64,000 nucleotides of DNA. Origin: Clostridiales bacterium (lineage in GTDB: Bacteria; Bacillota; Clostridia; Christensenellales; Pumilibacteraceae). The first letter of the stretch is position 1, and each line of letters opens with the position of its first letter. This document shows, one piece after another, positions 8,698 through 18,067 of the stretch. Both the position numbers and the translations under genes were made by a program. The DNA is taken from positions 1 through 64,000 of the forward strand of contig SVHU01000008.1 in NCBI GenBank assembly GCA_015055625.1. Reading direction: 5' to 3'. The notes under the pieces were generated by a model. It saw nothing but the letters and a program-made list of their open reading frames with translations, was not told the origin of the DNA and searched no databases.

Positions 8698-8726
8698 TTG
8701 CAATATCAATAAAACTATGGTATAAT
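8698..8726 (+). promoter_or_regulatory. Sigma-A promoter of the DapA-like gene
   Basis: TTGCAA (8698-8703), 17-bp spacer, TGG plus TATAAT (8721-8726). The -10 overlaps an upstream in-frame ATG at 8725, which rules that ATG out as the start. Confidence 0.75.
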
Positions 8727-8748
8727 GATAACAACAAAGGAGATTATT

Positions 8749-9681
8749 ATGAATAAATCAGTTTTCCCAGTTATGGTATGTCCGTATACCGACGATAACA
8801 AAATAGACCTAAATGCAGTAGATGCGCTTGTACAGTGGTATCACGATTGTGGATGCGATGGAATATTTACAGCGTGTTTATCCACTGAAATTCAGCACCA
8901 AACTCTTGAAGAACGTGTTTTAATTACTGATAGAGTTGTAAAAAAAGCCAACGAGATAGCTTCTAACGGTGGGAGAAAAATGACCATTGTAGCCTCAGGT
9001 CACATGGCAGACAATTTTGAAGAGCAAGTAAAAGAAATAACAAGCATTCACGCAACAGGCGTAGAAGCGGTTATTTTGATTAGCAACCGCCTAGATATTG
9101 CAAATACAGGTGACGAAAATTGGATAGCAGAGCTAAAAAAACTTATGGACGCAATTCCCGAAGACGTAGTTTTAGGCGTTTACGAGTGTCCGTATCCTTA
9201 CAAGAGATTGCTTACCGATAAAATGCTTGAGTATATCGCAAGCACAAAGCGTTTTGCGTTCATAAAAGACACTTGTTGCGACGCGGAAGAAATGGCAAAA
9301 CGTGTAAAGATTTTGGAAGGTAGTGGATGTGGACTTTATAACGCCAATGCTCAAACGCTTCTTCAGTCCCTTCGCGACGGAGCTGCGGGATATAGCGGAA
9401 TTATGGCTAACTTCCACCCCGAGCTTTATAACTGGCTTTGTAAAAACGTAGATTCGCCCTATGCAGATCTTGTACAGTCATTTTTTTGCATGAGCGCGTT
9501 TACCGAGTATTTGGCATATCCTTGCACGTCCAAAATTTATCTTAACAAAAATCTTGGACTTCCCATCAAGCCTTACAGTAGAACAAAGGACTATCATCTT
9601 GCAACCAAGTACCACACGGACTGTATCGACCAAATGGAATATCTTGCAAACCACATAAAATCAATAATAGGAATTAAGTAA
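8749..9681 (+). CDS. DapA/NanA-family aldolase or dehydratase
   Basis: This 310-residue (beta/alpha)8 class I aldolase belongs to the dihydrodipicolinate synthase superfamily (PF00701). The Schiff-base lysine lies in RFAFIKDTC, and the conserved Tyr in VYECPYPY. The start at 8749 has AAAGGAG 7 bases before it; the earlier ATG at 8725 lies inside the promoter. The usual GxxGE motif is replaced by TACLSTE, so it is unlikely to be the housekeeping DapA. Members placed with AraC regulators usually cleave 2-keto-3-deoxy sugar acids or sialic acid. The acid-sugar dehydratase at 24919 would make such a substrate, but the two genes are far apart. A terminator follows. Confidence 0.8.
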   Translation: MNKSVFPVMVCPYTDDNKIDLNAVDALVQWYHDCGCDGIFTACLSTEIQHQTLEERVLITDRVVKKANEIASNGGRKMTIVASGHMADNFEEQVKEITSIHATGVEAVILISNRLDIANTGDENWIAELKKLMDAIPEDVVLGVYECPYPYKRLLTDKMLEYIASTKRFAFIKDTCCDAEEMAKRVKILEGSGCGLYNANAQTLLQSLRDGAAGYSGIMANFHPELYNWLCKNVDSPYADLVQSFFCMSAFTEYLAYPCTSKIYLNKNLGLPIKPYSRTKDYHLATKYHTDCIDQMEYLANHIKSIIGIK

Positions 9682-9687
9682 CAACGC

Positions 9688-9732
9688 AAAAGAGCAAACA
9701 GGCAAGACTAAATCTTGTGTGGTTGCTCTTTT
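9688..9732 (+). terminator. Terminator after the DapA-like gene
   Basis: Arms aaaagagcaa/ttgctctttt enclose an inner hairpin caaga/tcttg. A T-rich tail follows. Confidence 0.75.
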
Positions 9733-9796
9733 ATTTATAGGTTTTTGATGTTCTATTAACAGCTTGTATAGTAGGTTTGAAATTTTTTAATTGTTG

Positions 9797-9826
9797 TTGA
9801 CAAACGTTTTATATTCGTGCTAAAAT
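9797..9826 (+). promoter_or_regulatory. Sigma-A promoter of the AraC gene at 9854
   Basis: TTGACA (9797-9802), 18-bp spacer, TGC plus TAAAAT (9821-9826). Confidence 0.75.
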
Positions 9827-9853
9827 AAAAGAAAAACGGAGCAAAAGGTACAA

Positions 9854-10633
9854 ATGAACGCAAACAACGATATTATCATAAAAGATATTTTGGTTATTGT
9901 CTGTAAAAGCGAAACCGCCGACTTTTCTTACACTTGTTCCGAACGTGTTGGAGCAGGGTATTTGGTAATACTGTCGGGAAGTGGAACTTTTAGTTGCGGA
10001 GAGTATACGCGAAACTTAAAAGTTGGCGACGTGATTTTTGTTGATAAGACGGATAGATATAAGGTAGAGGCAGGCGAAAGCGGAATAGAGTATATGACGT
10101 CAGCCTTTATTTTGGAAGCGAACCATTCGTTTAGAGAATACGGTGTACCGTATTGTGTTAATATGCCATCTGCTGTAAATACTGCCCTGATGCTTGCGGA
10201 CGTGTGGGAAAAACGTGGCGATAATTACCTGTTCGAAATACGTAAAATTTTGTATGAAATCCTATTTGAGGCGCTACGTATTGATAAAAACACTCAAAAA
10301 GCGCATAATTCGTACTCTAAAATATATCCTGCGATTGAGTATATAAACAAAAATTACAAAGAGGAAATCAACTACGAAGAGCTAGCCTCGTTATGTATGT
10401 TCAGCCCCTCGCATTTTAGAAAAATCTTTGTAAAAGAAATGGGAGTTCCTCCTACTGCGTATAGAGAAAATATCAGGTGTGAGGTTGCCAAAGGTATGCT
10501 GGTCAGCGATCTTTTTACAGTTACCGAAATTGCCGAACAGCTTGGATATTGCGATATCTATCACTTTAGTAAAGAGTTTAAAAAACGAGTAGGAGTATCC
10601 CCATCGTTTTATAAAAAACAGTATCTGAATTAA
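9854..10633 (+). CDS. AraC-family transcriptional regulator
   Basis: This 259-residue regulator has an N-terminal beta-barrel sensor (GAGYLVILSGSGTFSCGEYT; GDVIFVDKTDRYKVEAGESG) and a C-terminal double HTH: EEINYEELASLCMFSPSHFR, then the second helix pair ending in YCDIYHFSKEFKKRVGVSPS. It stands alone between terminators, just before the DUF5107/hydrolase pair at 10779-14884. That pair has no clear promoter of its own, so activation by this protein is a plausible inference. The ligand is unknown. Confidence 0.9.
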   Translation: MNANNDIIIKDILVIVCKSETADFSYTCSERVGAGYLVILSGSGTFSCGEYTRNLKVGDVIFVDKTDRYKVEAGESGIEYMTSAFILEANHSFREYGVPYCVNMPSAVNTALMLADVWEKRGDNYLFEIRKILYEILFEALRIDKNTQKAHNSYSKIYPAIEYINKNYKEEINYEELASLCMFSPSHFRKIFVKEMGVPPTAYRENIRCEVAKGMLVSDLFTVTEIAEQLGYCDIYHFSKEFKKRVGVSPSFYKKQYLN

Positions 10634-10651
10634 TAATAATGTAAATAAATT

Positions 10652-10679
10652 ATACCGCCAATTTTACGGCGGTATTTTT
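10652..10679 (+). terminator. Terminator after the AraC gene
   Basis: Stem ataccgcc/ggcggtat with an 8-base loop, then TTTT. Confidence 0.8.
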
Positions 10680-10778
10680 AGTGTGAGCGTTCTGTACAAA
10701 TAATTAAGCGTTTAGTATATTTTATAATTTAGTTGTAAGTGTTAGAATTTAACTAATGAAAAATAAAGGAGAATATTA

Positions 10779-12776
10779 ATGTCGGTAAAGTTTACAACCA
10801 TTAAAATACCGTCCGCAGATTTGGGCGGAGTAAATCCCACGGTAGATATAAACAACGTGTCTTATATTCACGCTGGCTACAAAATGAGTGAAAGCGCTCA
10901 AAATAAAAAGCCTCCTTTTATGGGAGAAGGAATGGTTTCTACCATGCTTCCTTACCTTCAGCAAGACAATTATAACCGAAAGCTTGAGGATAAAGAGCTT
11001 GACGCGGTAGTTTTAGAAAACGAAAATCTTATAGCCACCATACTTACTGGACTTGGCGGAAGACTGTATTCGCTTTTTGATAAAAAGCGCAATCGCGAAC
11101 TTTTGTACGTTAACGAGATTTTCCAGCCCGCTAACCTCTCGCTAAGAAACGCATGGTTTTCTGGTGGCGTTGAGTGGAACGTAGCTATAAAAGGTCATAA
11201 TCCTTTTACCTGTTCGCCAATGTTTGCTTGCAAAACTCAGAGTAGTTTGGGTGAGGGAGTAAAACTTTATGAGTATGAACGCAAGCGTAATATCGTATAC
11301 TCTATCGACTTTATATTGCCAGAAAAATCAGAGTTTTTGTACGTTATTCCCACGATAGAAAACACCGAAAAGACGGAAAAGTTTGCGTATTGGTGGAGTA
11401 ATATTGCGGTAAAGGAAACGCCACGAACCAGGGTTATCGTTCCTGCAAGCCACAGCTATATGAGCAGTTATAACAAAAACGCATACTACGTGGACTACGT
11501 AGACAATCCCATTGTAGAGGGACGAGATAGTTCCTATCCTCTTACAGCCCCACGTTCTAACGACTATTTTTACGATATAGACAAGGGCGAGGATAAGTGG
11601 ATAACCGCGGTAGACGAGCAAGGTCAGGGACTTTTACAGCTTTCCACCGATGTGCTCTATGGACGAAAATTATTTGTTTGGGGACAAGGCAACGGCGGAA
11701 AGAATTGGCAGGATTTTCTCTCGGGAGGACGCGGTAGCTATATTGAAATTCAGGCAGGTCTTGCACATACTCAGCTCCAGCATATCAAGATGCCGGCTTC
11801 TACCATTTGGCGTTGGTGCGAAGCTTACGGTGCTATTGATATTGACGTAAACAAAGCCCACGATAAAGACTTTAAAGTGGCGGTAAATACGGTAAAAGAT
11901 TATATAGCGGAGTATTTTCCAAACGGCGTTAATGTAACGCTCGAAAACGTGTTAAGTTTATACAACGAAACACCGCTTTCACTTGAAAGATTGGGTAGTG
12001 GTTGGGGAGCGTTGAAGAATATTGAAAATCAGATTTTGGGTTTAGAGCCTATTAGTAAAACGCTTCAGTTTCCCACCTCTTCAATGAATGAAGAGCAAGA
12101 AATTTTCAGCGAATTGTTAAATACCGGAAAGGTTGTAAACAGCGATGAAAAAGCATATCCAATAGGATACGTAACTAGCGAATTTTTTGAGAAAAAATTT
12201 GAAGAAGCAATCGCAAACGGTAGCGAAAACTGGAATACGTATTATCATTTAGGCGTCATTAAGTACGCTTTAGGAAAAACGGAAGAGGCTCAAAAGGCTT
12301 GGGAAAAATCGGTAGAAATCAAGCCTAACTGTTGGGCGTATCGCAACCTTGCAATGCTCGAGCGTAACGTGTATTTTAACACGGGAAAAGCTGTCGAGCT
12401 TATGAAAAAATCAGTATATCTCAATCCCGTTTTACCCATTGAAAAGGACTATGGCGAAACGCTTGTAAAAGCCGGCTTGTACGAAAAATGGATAGAATAC
12501 TTTGACGGTGATTGCAAGAATAAGAACAGCGAAAGACTTCAGTTTTACAAGGCGTTCGCGCTCACTAAGCTCAAAAAATACAAAGAGGCGAGCGAGATAG
12601 TAAACGAGAATTACACACTCTCGGATATAAAGGAGGGCGAGCTTTCCGTTTCCGAGCTGTGGTACGAAATTTACGGACCAATAATTACAGGTCGTGATGA
12701 TTTGGACGAAAAAGAGCGTAACGCAATAGTTGATAAAATGCGTCCGCTTGGCAAACTTGATTTCAGAATGCATTAA
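10779..12776 (+). CDS. DUF5107 domain protein with TPR repeats
   Basis: In this 665-residue cytoplasmic protein, residues about 25-330 match DUF5107, a beta-sandwich of the galactose-mutarotase/GH-like carbohydrate-binding fold (LATILTGLGGRLYSLFDKKR, ELLYVN, NAWFSGGVEWNVAIKGHNPF). Residues about 455-620 contain TPR-like helices (NWNTYYHLGVIKYALGKTEE and a following unit with SVEIKPNCWAYRNL). AAAGGAG precedes the ATG. The next hydrolase starts 14 bases after the stop, so the two are co-transcribed and probably act on one glycan. DUF5107 proteins recur in glycan loci, but no activity is established to my knowledge. Candidate roles are a sugar epimerase or lyase, or a scaffold that delivers substrate to its partner. 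Confidence 0.8.
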   Translation: MSVKFTTIKIPSADLGGVNPTVDINNVSYIHAGYKMSESAQNKKPPFMGEGMVSTMLPYLQQDNYNRKLEDKELDAVVLENENLIATILTGLGGRLYSLFDKKRNRELLYVNEIFQPANLSLRNAWFSGGVEWNVAIKGHNPFTCSPMFACKTQSSLGEGVKLYEYERKRNIVYSIDFILPEKSEFLYVIPTIENTEKTEKFAYWWSNIAVKETPRTRVIVPASHSYMSSYNKNAYYVDYVDNPIVEGRDSSYPLTAPRSNDYFYDIDKGEDKWITAVDEQGQGLLQLSTDVLYGRKLFVWGQGNGGKNWQDFLSGGRGSYIEIQAGLAHTQLQHIKMPASTIWRWCEAYGAIDIDVNKAHDKDFKVAVNTVKDYIAEYFPNGVNVTLENVLSLYNETPLSLERLGSGWGALKNIENQILGLEPISKTLQFPTSSMNEEQEIFSELLNTGKVVNSDEKAYPIGYVTSEFFEKKFEEAIANGSENWNTYYHLGVIKYALGKTEEAQKAWEKSVEIKPNCWAYRNLAMLERNVYFNTGKAVELMKKSVYLNPVLPIEKDYGETLVKAGLYEKWIEYFDGDCKNKNSERLQFYKAFALTKLKKYKEASEIVNENYTLSDIKEGELSVSELWYEIYGPIITGRDDLDEKERNAIVDKMRPLGKLDFRMH

Positions 12777-12790
12777 AAGGAGATAAAACA

Positions 12791-14884
12791 ATGTTTGAAG
12801 ATTTTTTGAAAAACAACGCCCCCACGCCTTGGGTGAACCTCATTGCAGACGAAAAGGACGACGAGGTTAAAGTCAATATGTGGAACAGACAGTACACTGT
12901 TGGCAAAAACTGTTTGCTTTCCTCTATTATAAGCGGAGGAGAGGAAATGCTGGAAGCTCCCATGACCATACACGCTATCGAAAACGGAAAGGAAGTAGTT
13001 TTCGGCGATGCTCACACGTTTATTATGAACCAAAGCGGAAGAGAAGTCGTAGTGTGCTCAGCAACGCGTTCAAACCGTTTTGTAGTAAACACTGCGCTCA
13101 AAATCGAGTATGACGGACTTTGCAAAATCGATCTTAAAATTATGCCCGTAGGTCTTACCGTTATGGAAGTTTTCGGACTTGACAAGCACAATGCAAAACA
13201 GTTTGATCTCGATGCTTTGTGGGTGGAGGTCCCAATCAAAGAAAGCATTGCGCAAGACTATCATTACTGGCCCTCTATGTGGCCCTCGCTTCAGGCAAAG
13301 TTTGACAAGGAAGAGGATAAAATTCCGTACTCTACCGTTTGTATGAGCAGAAAGCTCAAGTCTTCGCTCTCGCTGGATTTTAAGCCCGGTATATACTTTG
13401 GTAACGGAGATAAAGGTCTTGGCTACTTTGCGGAAAGCGCGGAGAATTGGCAGTTTGCCGAAAAGGAAGCGCTTAGGATAGAAAAGAAAGAGGATGGCAA
13501 GGTTGTATTTAAGATCAACCTGCTAAATTCTCAGCCTAAAAAGTGGGAATATCCACCGGCTCCTCACAATCCCGTATACTCGTTTATGGCAATTTCCTTC
13601 TCGTTCGGTTTTCAGGCTACTCCCGTTAAAAAGATGCCCGATAACCCTTATAAGGAAAAAGCAGTGCATATCGACTGCTTCAAAAAGATTCTCATCGAAT
13701 ATTACGATTTCTTGCTGAATACGTCCGATTATGAGGGTTATGCTTGCAACCTGGATAAGATAGCGGCGGAGGGCGTAACTTTGCTTTACATCCACGAAAA
13801 GTGGAATAAGATCCAAAACTATTGGGAAATTGCCGTTTCAGACAGAGCGAGAATTCAGGAAATTATCAAGCAATGTCACCTTAGAGGAATTAAAGTAATA
13901 CCATACTTTGGTTATGAGCTCAGCACTCTTAATCCCAACTATACGCAGTGGGAAAAAGAGCACGACTCCATTCAGGTAAAGGAAGGGCCCACCGAGAACA
14001 TGCACGGCTGGTACCGTCAGCCCAATCAGCGTGATTACGTTGTTTGCTATGGCAGTAGCTTTACCGATAAAATGCTTGCAGGTCTTGAAAAAATGTTTGA
14101 CGAGTACGCCTTTGACGGAATTTATCTTGACAGTACCGTATATCCCAACTTTTGTTTGGAACATTCTTGCGGATACGTGGATGCAAACGGCGTAAGACGT
14201 ACCACACACCCGGTGCTTGGCGTGCGTAGATTTATGGAAGGTCTTTACAATCTTCTTCATCCGCGCGGAAAGATTATCAGCGCTCATATCAGTAACTATA
14301 TCGCGCCTTCTGCAATGTCGTTCTGCGATTACGTTTGGGACGGCGAAGCAATCCAGATATATCTTAAAGACAACGGCATAGACGTTATTCCTCAAGAGTA
14401 TATGAAAGCGGAATACGTGCCTAGAGCTATCGGTGTTCCTTATGAGTATCTGGTATATACATTCCCTAACTGGAGCTATGAAGAAGGTTTGTCGCTTTGT
14501 CTGATTTACGGAATGTTGCCCAAGCCTAACGATATCGGCTTACCTTTGGAGATAACTCACAAACTTTGGGATATTTACGATGCGTTCCCGATTGCAAATT
14601 CAACCTTTATTCCCTATTGGAAAAATGACAGAATTACGTATAAAAGCGAGGATATCAAGTGTAGCTTGTACGAGTATAAAGACAGCCATGGCGTAAGAAA
14701 ATGGCTTGTAATTATTGCAAATCCCACAAGCAATACCGCTACCGCAACAATGAAAATGAGCGCGACGATGAGAGTAAACGACGAGCGTGAACGTAAGCTT
14801 ATTTCTTCCGCTTGCGACTCTTTCGACGTAACGCTTGCGCCTTGTCAGACACTGATTTATCTTGCCGACGAAATCGTGAAATAA
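12791..14884 (+). CDS. TIM-barrel glycoside hydrolase-like protein, family uncertain
   Basis: This 697-residue cytoplasmic protein has an N-terminal beta-sandwich (about 1-280) and a barrel domain. The barrel contains GVTLLYIHEKWN, RGIKVIPYFGYELS, FDGIYLDSTVYPNFCLEHSC and KIISAHISNY. The FDGIYLDST motif and the general-acid-like Asp/Glu placement recall DUF6067 and GH13/GH31-like retaining enzymes, where the Asp in YLD would be catalytic. The tail (about 600-697) is a small beta domain. The tight link to the DUF5107-TPR gene (14 bases, AAGGAG between) suggests a shared substrate. I cannot assign a CAZy family with confidence; a new or poorly described family is possible. Confidence 0.65.
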   Translation: MFEDFLKNNAPTPWVNLIADEKDDEVKVNMWNRQYTVGKNCLLSSIISGGEEMLEAPMTIHAIENGKEVVFGDAHTFIMNQSGREVVVCSATRSNRFVVNTALKIEYDGLCKIDLKIMPVGLTVMEVFGLDKHNAKQFDLDALWVEVPIKESIAQDYHYWPSMWPSLQAKFDKEEDKIPYSTVCMSRKLKSSLSLDFKPGIYFGNGDKGLGYFAESAENWQFAEKEALRIEKKEDGKVVFKINLLNSQPKKWEYPPAPHNPVYSFMAISFSFGFQATPVKKMPDNPYKEKAVHIDCFKKILIEYYDFLLNTSDYEGYACNLDKIAAEGVTLLYIHEKWNKIQNYWEIAVSDRARIQEIIKQCHLRGIKVIPYFGYELSTLNPNYTQWEKEHDSIQVKEGPTENMHGWYRQPNQRDYVVCYGSSFTDKMLAGLEKMFDEYAFDGIYLDSTVYPNFCLEHSCGYVDANGVRRTTHPVLGVRRFMEGLYNLLHPRGKIISAHISNYIAPSAMSFCDYVWDGEAIQIYLKDNGIDVIPQEYMKAEYVPRAIGVPYEYLVYTFPNWSYEEGLSLCLIYGMLPKPNDIGLPLEITHKLWDIYDAFPIANSTFIPYWKNDRITYKSEDIKCSLYEYKDSHGVRKWLVIIANPTSNTATATMKMSATMRVNDERERKLISSACDSFDVTLAPCQTLIYLADEIVK

Positions 14885-14885
14885 C

Positions 14886-14931
14886 AAAAAAAGAGCAATG
14901 CAAAGCTTAAAAGCCAAGCGTTGCTTTTTTT
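14886..14931 (+). terminator. Terminator after the DUF5107/hydrolase operon
   Basis: Stem agcaatgc/gcgttgct (one G-U), flanked by A and T runs. Confidence 0.75.
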
Positions 14932-15107
14932 ATATACAGGGATAGTTTTATCAATTATCCTGATTTTTGCTAAAACTATGTATATTTTAGAAGTAGTGTT
15001 TTTCTGTGTTTGAGTTGTTTTTCTGGCGAAAACTCCAAGGGAAAGCTTGATATTGTCATTTTTTCAGCATACGTTATGCGCATAATTGTTCATTCGTATT
15101 TATTTAC

Positions 15108-15136
15108 TTGTCAAAAAATTAAAAAAATGCTATAAT
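15108..15136 (+). promoter_or_regulatory. Sigma-A promoter of the TIGR01906 gene
   Basis: TTGTCA (15108-15113), 17-bp spacer, TGC plus TATAAT (15131-15136). It leaves a short leader and fixes the start codon at 15164 rather than upstream. Confidence 0.8.
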
Positions 15137-15163
15137 ATTACAAATAAAAATAGGAAAGTAAAA

Positions 15164-15964
15164 ATGAAAAGAAAAATTCTTTACCGAATATTTACAGCAG
15201 TTGCCTCGATTGCAATTTTTATAATTATTGGATTTATTGCAATAATGGTGCCTGCTAACAGCAAAGCGTTTTACAGATGGCAGTTTGATAAGCATAGCAC
15301 ATTGGAATGGGTTCAAAGTCAGGGGGACAGGTTATATGATGAAGAATCTCCAGACTATGATCCGTATGCAGCGGAGTACGTATGCTGTATGACTGAGCAA
15401 CAGCTAGAAGATTTAATGTTGCACGTAGTGCGCTATTGTATGTGGCTTGAGGACGATATGAATATAACAGTGGACGGACGTCATCTCAAGATTTTTAGAG
15501 CAGACGAAAGAGCTCATATGAACGACGTTAGAAATATATTTGGCGTAGGTATAATTTTGACTATTGTATCAGTACTGATATGCATAGCGTTTTTGTTCTT
15601 TTTGCTTAATAGGCCTAAGGCGTACTACGAAACGAGTAGGAAGGTTCCGTTTATAACTTTTGGCGTGTTGTTTGTAATATTTATTGCTTTGGCATTGTAC
15701 ATAGTTGTTGATTTCAAGTACGTGTTCGAAGTTGTTTTCCACAATATGCTTTTTGATGGTAATTACGCTTTTTCTAGTGGTGTAATGATAAGTATGATTG
15801 GCGAGATTTTTCCCGATTTGATTATGCTAATAGGTATAAGTTGGCTTGTAATGATGGGTGTTCCCGTCCTAGCATTTGTTCTTTATAACAAGCGTCTTGC
15901 AAAAAAAACAGCTTTACAAGCTGGAAAGGAAGATAAAAACAGTCAAACAAATGAAGAGAAGTAA
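15164..15964 (+). CDS. TIGR01906 family integral membrane protein
   Basis: This 266-residue protein has four or five TM segments: residues about 8-28, then about 132-155, 170-190 and 225-250. Matches to TIGR01906/DUF1461 include an extracytoplasmic loop with HLKIFRADERAHMNDVRNIF and the VFHNMLFDGNY plus IGEIFPDLIM pattern near the C-terminus. The family is widespread in Firmicutes, and some members are linked to lipoprotein and membrane physiology, but no reaction is known to me for this subgroup. The start at 15164 has AGGAAAG upstream. It is a single-gene unit with its own promoter. Confidence 0.8.
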   Translation: MKRKILYRIFTAVASIAIFIIIGFIAIMVPANSKAFYRWQFDKHSTLEWVQSQGDRLYDEESPDYDPYAAEYVCCMTEQQLEDLMLHVVRYCMWLEDDMNITVDGRHLKIFRADERAHMNDVRNIFGVGIILTIVSVLICIAFLFFLLNRPKAYYETSRKVPFITFGVLFVIFIALALYIVVDFKYVFEVVFHNMLFDGNYAFSSGVMISMIGEIFPDLIMLIGISWLVMMGVPVLAFVLYNKRLAKKTALQAGKEDKNSQTNEEK

Positions 15965-16014
15965 TATTTTTTACAAAATATGAGTAATAAGCGCCGTATA
16001 TTGCTAAAAAACTA

Positions 16015-16043
16015 TTGCAAAAAATCAAAAAAAATATTATACT
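16015..16043 (+). promoter_or_regulatory. Probable promoter of the degV-to-MFS gene run
   Basis: TTGCAA (16015-16020), 17-bp spacer, TATACT (16038-16043). The leader of about 65 bases contains a small hairpin, aggac/gtcct. Confidence 0.6.
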
Positions 16044-16113
16044 ATATGTGAGCGTGAAGGACGTAGTCCTTAAATCTTACTCTAAATGATCCGATTTATT
16101 AATGGAGGTATAA

Positions 16114-16974
16114 ATGAGCAAGTTTTTTTGTGATACTAACTGCGAACTCTGGTACGAAAAAGCCGAACAGCTTGGTATCAACGTGATAAAAATGCCATAC
16201 ACTCTAGGTAACGAAATGTATTTTTACGATCTTGGTAAAGAAACAGATTGTAAAGCGTTTTTCGGTGCAATGAGAAATGGAGATTCGGCAAAAACTCAAG
16301 CTCTTAATATGGACGAATATATTGAGTATTTCGAACCCGTGTTTGCAAGTGGTGAGGATATCGTATACGTTACGTTTTCTCAGACAATGAGTGGGACGTT
16401 TAATTCTATGCGTCTTGCAATAGAAGCGCTGTCCGAAAAATATCCCGAACGCAAAATTACAGTTATCGACAGCTCGTTGATTTCTTGTGGCGCAGGTGTA
16501 GTTGTTGAGGAGGCAGCAAAGCTTCATAACAGCGGAGCTAGCGCGGAAGATATCGTTAACTTTGTGGAATATTTCAAAAAGAGAGTGAAAATGTATTTTA
16601 CCGTAGGCGAGCTTAAATACCTTGTTCGCGGAGGAAGACTTTCTGCTGTTGCCGGCGCGCTTGGAACACTTTTGAACCTAAAACCAATAATCGGCGTGGA
16701 CGATAATGGAAAGCTTGCGTCTTTAGCAAAAGTAAACGGTAGAAAAAAGGCTATCCATACGCTTGTAGAAAAGCTTGCTTTAGATATTGTGGACACGTCG
16801 TATCCTATAATTTTAGTACACGCTGACAGTGAGGCGGACAATAAAATTATGGAGAATGCGGTGTTGCAAAAATACCCCGACGCAAAAATTGAAATTCAGT
16901 TAATAGGTCCGGTAATCGGTGCGCATTGCGGGCCGGATACTTTGGGAATAATCTTTGTCAGCAAAGAGAATTAA
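16114..16974 (+). CDS. DegV family fatty-acid-binding protein
   Basis: At 286 residues the length is typical of DegV (PF02645). Signatures include CDTNCEL, the conserved T-x-S/Q stretch VYVTFSQTMSGTFNSM, VIDSSLISCGAG and KYLVRGGRLS. DegV/FakB proteins bind fatty acids, and FakB-type members present them to the kinase FakA. No fakA is nearby. AATGGAGG precedes the ATG. It opens a run of eight same-strand genes; the GTG start of apbE lies just after its stop, so co-transcription is likely. Confidence 0.92.
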   Translation: MSKFFCDTNCELWYEKAEQLGINVIKMPYTLGNEMYFYDLGKETDCKAFFGAMRNGDSAKTQALNMDEYIEYFEPVFASGEDIVYVTFSQTMSGTFNSMRLAIEALSEKYPERKITVIDSSLISCGAGVVVEEAAKLHNSGASAEDIVNFVEYFKKRVKMYFTVGELKYLVRGGRLSAVAGALGTLLNLKPIIGVDDNGKLASLAKVNGRKKAIHTLVEKLALDIVDTSYPIILVHADSEADNKIMENAVLQKYPDAKIEIQLIGPVIGAHCGPDTLGIIFVSKEN

Positions 16975-16975
16975 A

Positions 16976-18067
16976 GTGAAAAGAGTAATAAAAAAATTAT
17001 CAGCAATTGCTTTGGCAGTAGCGTTGATGCTTTGTGTGGCTTGTTCTTCGTCCATATCATATACCGATAAGTATTATTCGGTTTTGGGTGACTTGTATAT
17101 GAGCATTTCGTATTATAGCGGAACGGATAGCGGAGCGTACGATATTGCAACTGCTTTGGATAACGAGATAAATCCCGATATTCCCACTTCTTACGTTGCT
17201 CGGTTTAACGCAATGCAAGCTGGCGAAATCGAGGTAAGCAAGAGCGTTTACGATTTAGTAAAAATGTCAAAACAGCTTTGTTCGTTAAGCGGAGGAGCTT
17301 TTGATATAACGCTAAGCGATTTGTCAAAATTGTGGAAAGTAGATCATAAGTCTTTAGAAAATTACGCCCCAAACGAATTTCCTTTGCTTCCTTCATACGA
17401 AGAAGTTGTGTCAGTAAATAGCACAATGGATAAAATCGATGCGAGAGAAGAAAACGGAAAGTATTATTTATCAAAGACCGTAGATAACGCAAAGATAGAC
17501 CTTGGTGGAATTGCAAAAGGGTACTTGACCGATTTGGTGCAAGCAAAACTTGATGCAAACGGCGTAAAATCCGCAGTAATAGACGTTAGTGGAAACTTGC
17601 ATTTGCTTGGCAATAAGTATGAAGAAAGCGGAAACAAAAGCGATTGGAAGATTGGAGTAAACAACTGTTTTAACAATGACGGATCGTATTTGTGTGGAAT
17701 AATGCCCAATAAAGACAGCGCTGTTATCACTTCGGGAACGTACGAGCGCGGTTATGAAAAAGACGGAGTAAAAGTAAACCACGTTATAAACCCTCACACT
17801 AAGATGCCGGTTGGAGTAATGTATGACGGAGCGTATTTGAATAGCTTAGACTACGTAACGTCAGTTACCGTAATAGGAAACAACGGAGCGTTATGCGACG
17901 CGGTTGCAACAGCTGTGTGCGTAATGGGTATAACACAAGGCGCGCAACTTATAGAAGATTTACAGCTTTCCGCGATAATAGTTACAGCCGATAAAAAATA
18001 TAAAACGGTAGGTTCAATTCGTTTTATGCAAGGCAATTTTTATTTGAACAGTTTGGAAGAGATATAA
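16976..18067 (+). CDS. apbE: FAD:protein FMN transferase (ApbE), lipoprotein
   Basis: This 363-residue enzyme transfers FMN from FAD to a Thr or Ser of an extracytoplasmic target protein. I prefer the GTG at 16976, because it gives a compact lipoprotein signal peptide with the lipidated Cys at 23 (LCVACSSS); a TTG at 16955 is also open. Family motifs are GGAFDITLSDL, DLGGIAKGYLTD (FAD/Mg site), VIDVSGNLHLLG and VITSGTYERG, then NHVINPHTKMPVG and the DAVATAVCVMG helix. The gene abuts the EetA-like gene (no gap) and the EetB-like gene, an arrangement known from flavin-based extracellular electron transfer loci. No FMN-bind target or Ndh2 is seen in the window. Confidence 0.92.
   Translation: MKRVIKKLSAIALAVALMLCVACSSSISYTDKYYSVLGDLYMSISYYSGTDSGAYDIATALDNEINPDIPTSYVARFNAMQAGEIEVSKSVYDLVKMSKQLCSLSGGAFDITLSDLSKLWKVDHKSLENYAPNEFPLLPSYEEVVSVNSTMDKIDAREENGKYYLSKTVDNAKIDLGGIAKGYLTDLVQAKLDANGVKSAVIDVSGNLHLLGNKYEESGNKSDWKIGVNNCFNNDGSYLCGIMPNKDSAVITSGTYERGYEKDGVKVNHVINPHTKMPVGVMYDGAYLNSLDYVTSVTVIGNNGALCDAVATAVCVMGITQGAQLIEDLQLSAIIVTADKKYKTVGSIRFMQGNFYLNSLEEI

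Noticed and set aside
8725..8748. Upstream ATG start for the DapA-like gene
   Set aside because: That ATG overlaps the -10 hexamer TATAAT. The ATG at 8749 has AAAGGAG at the right distance.
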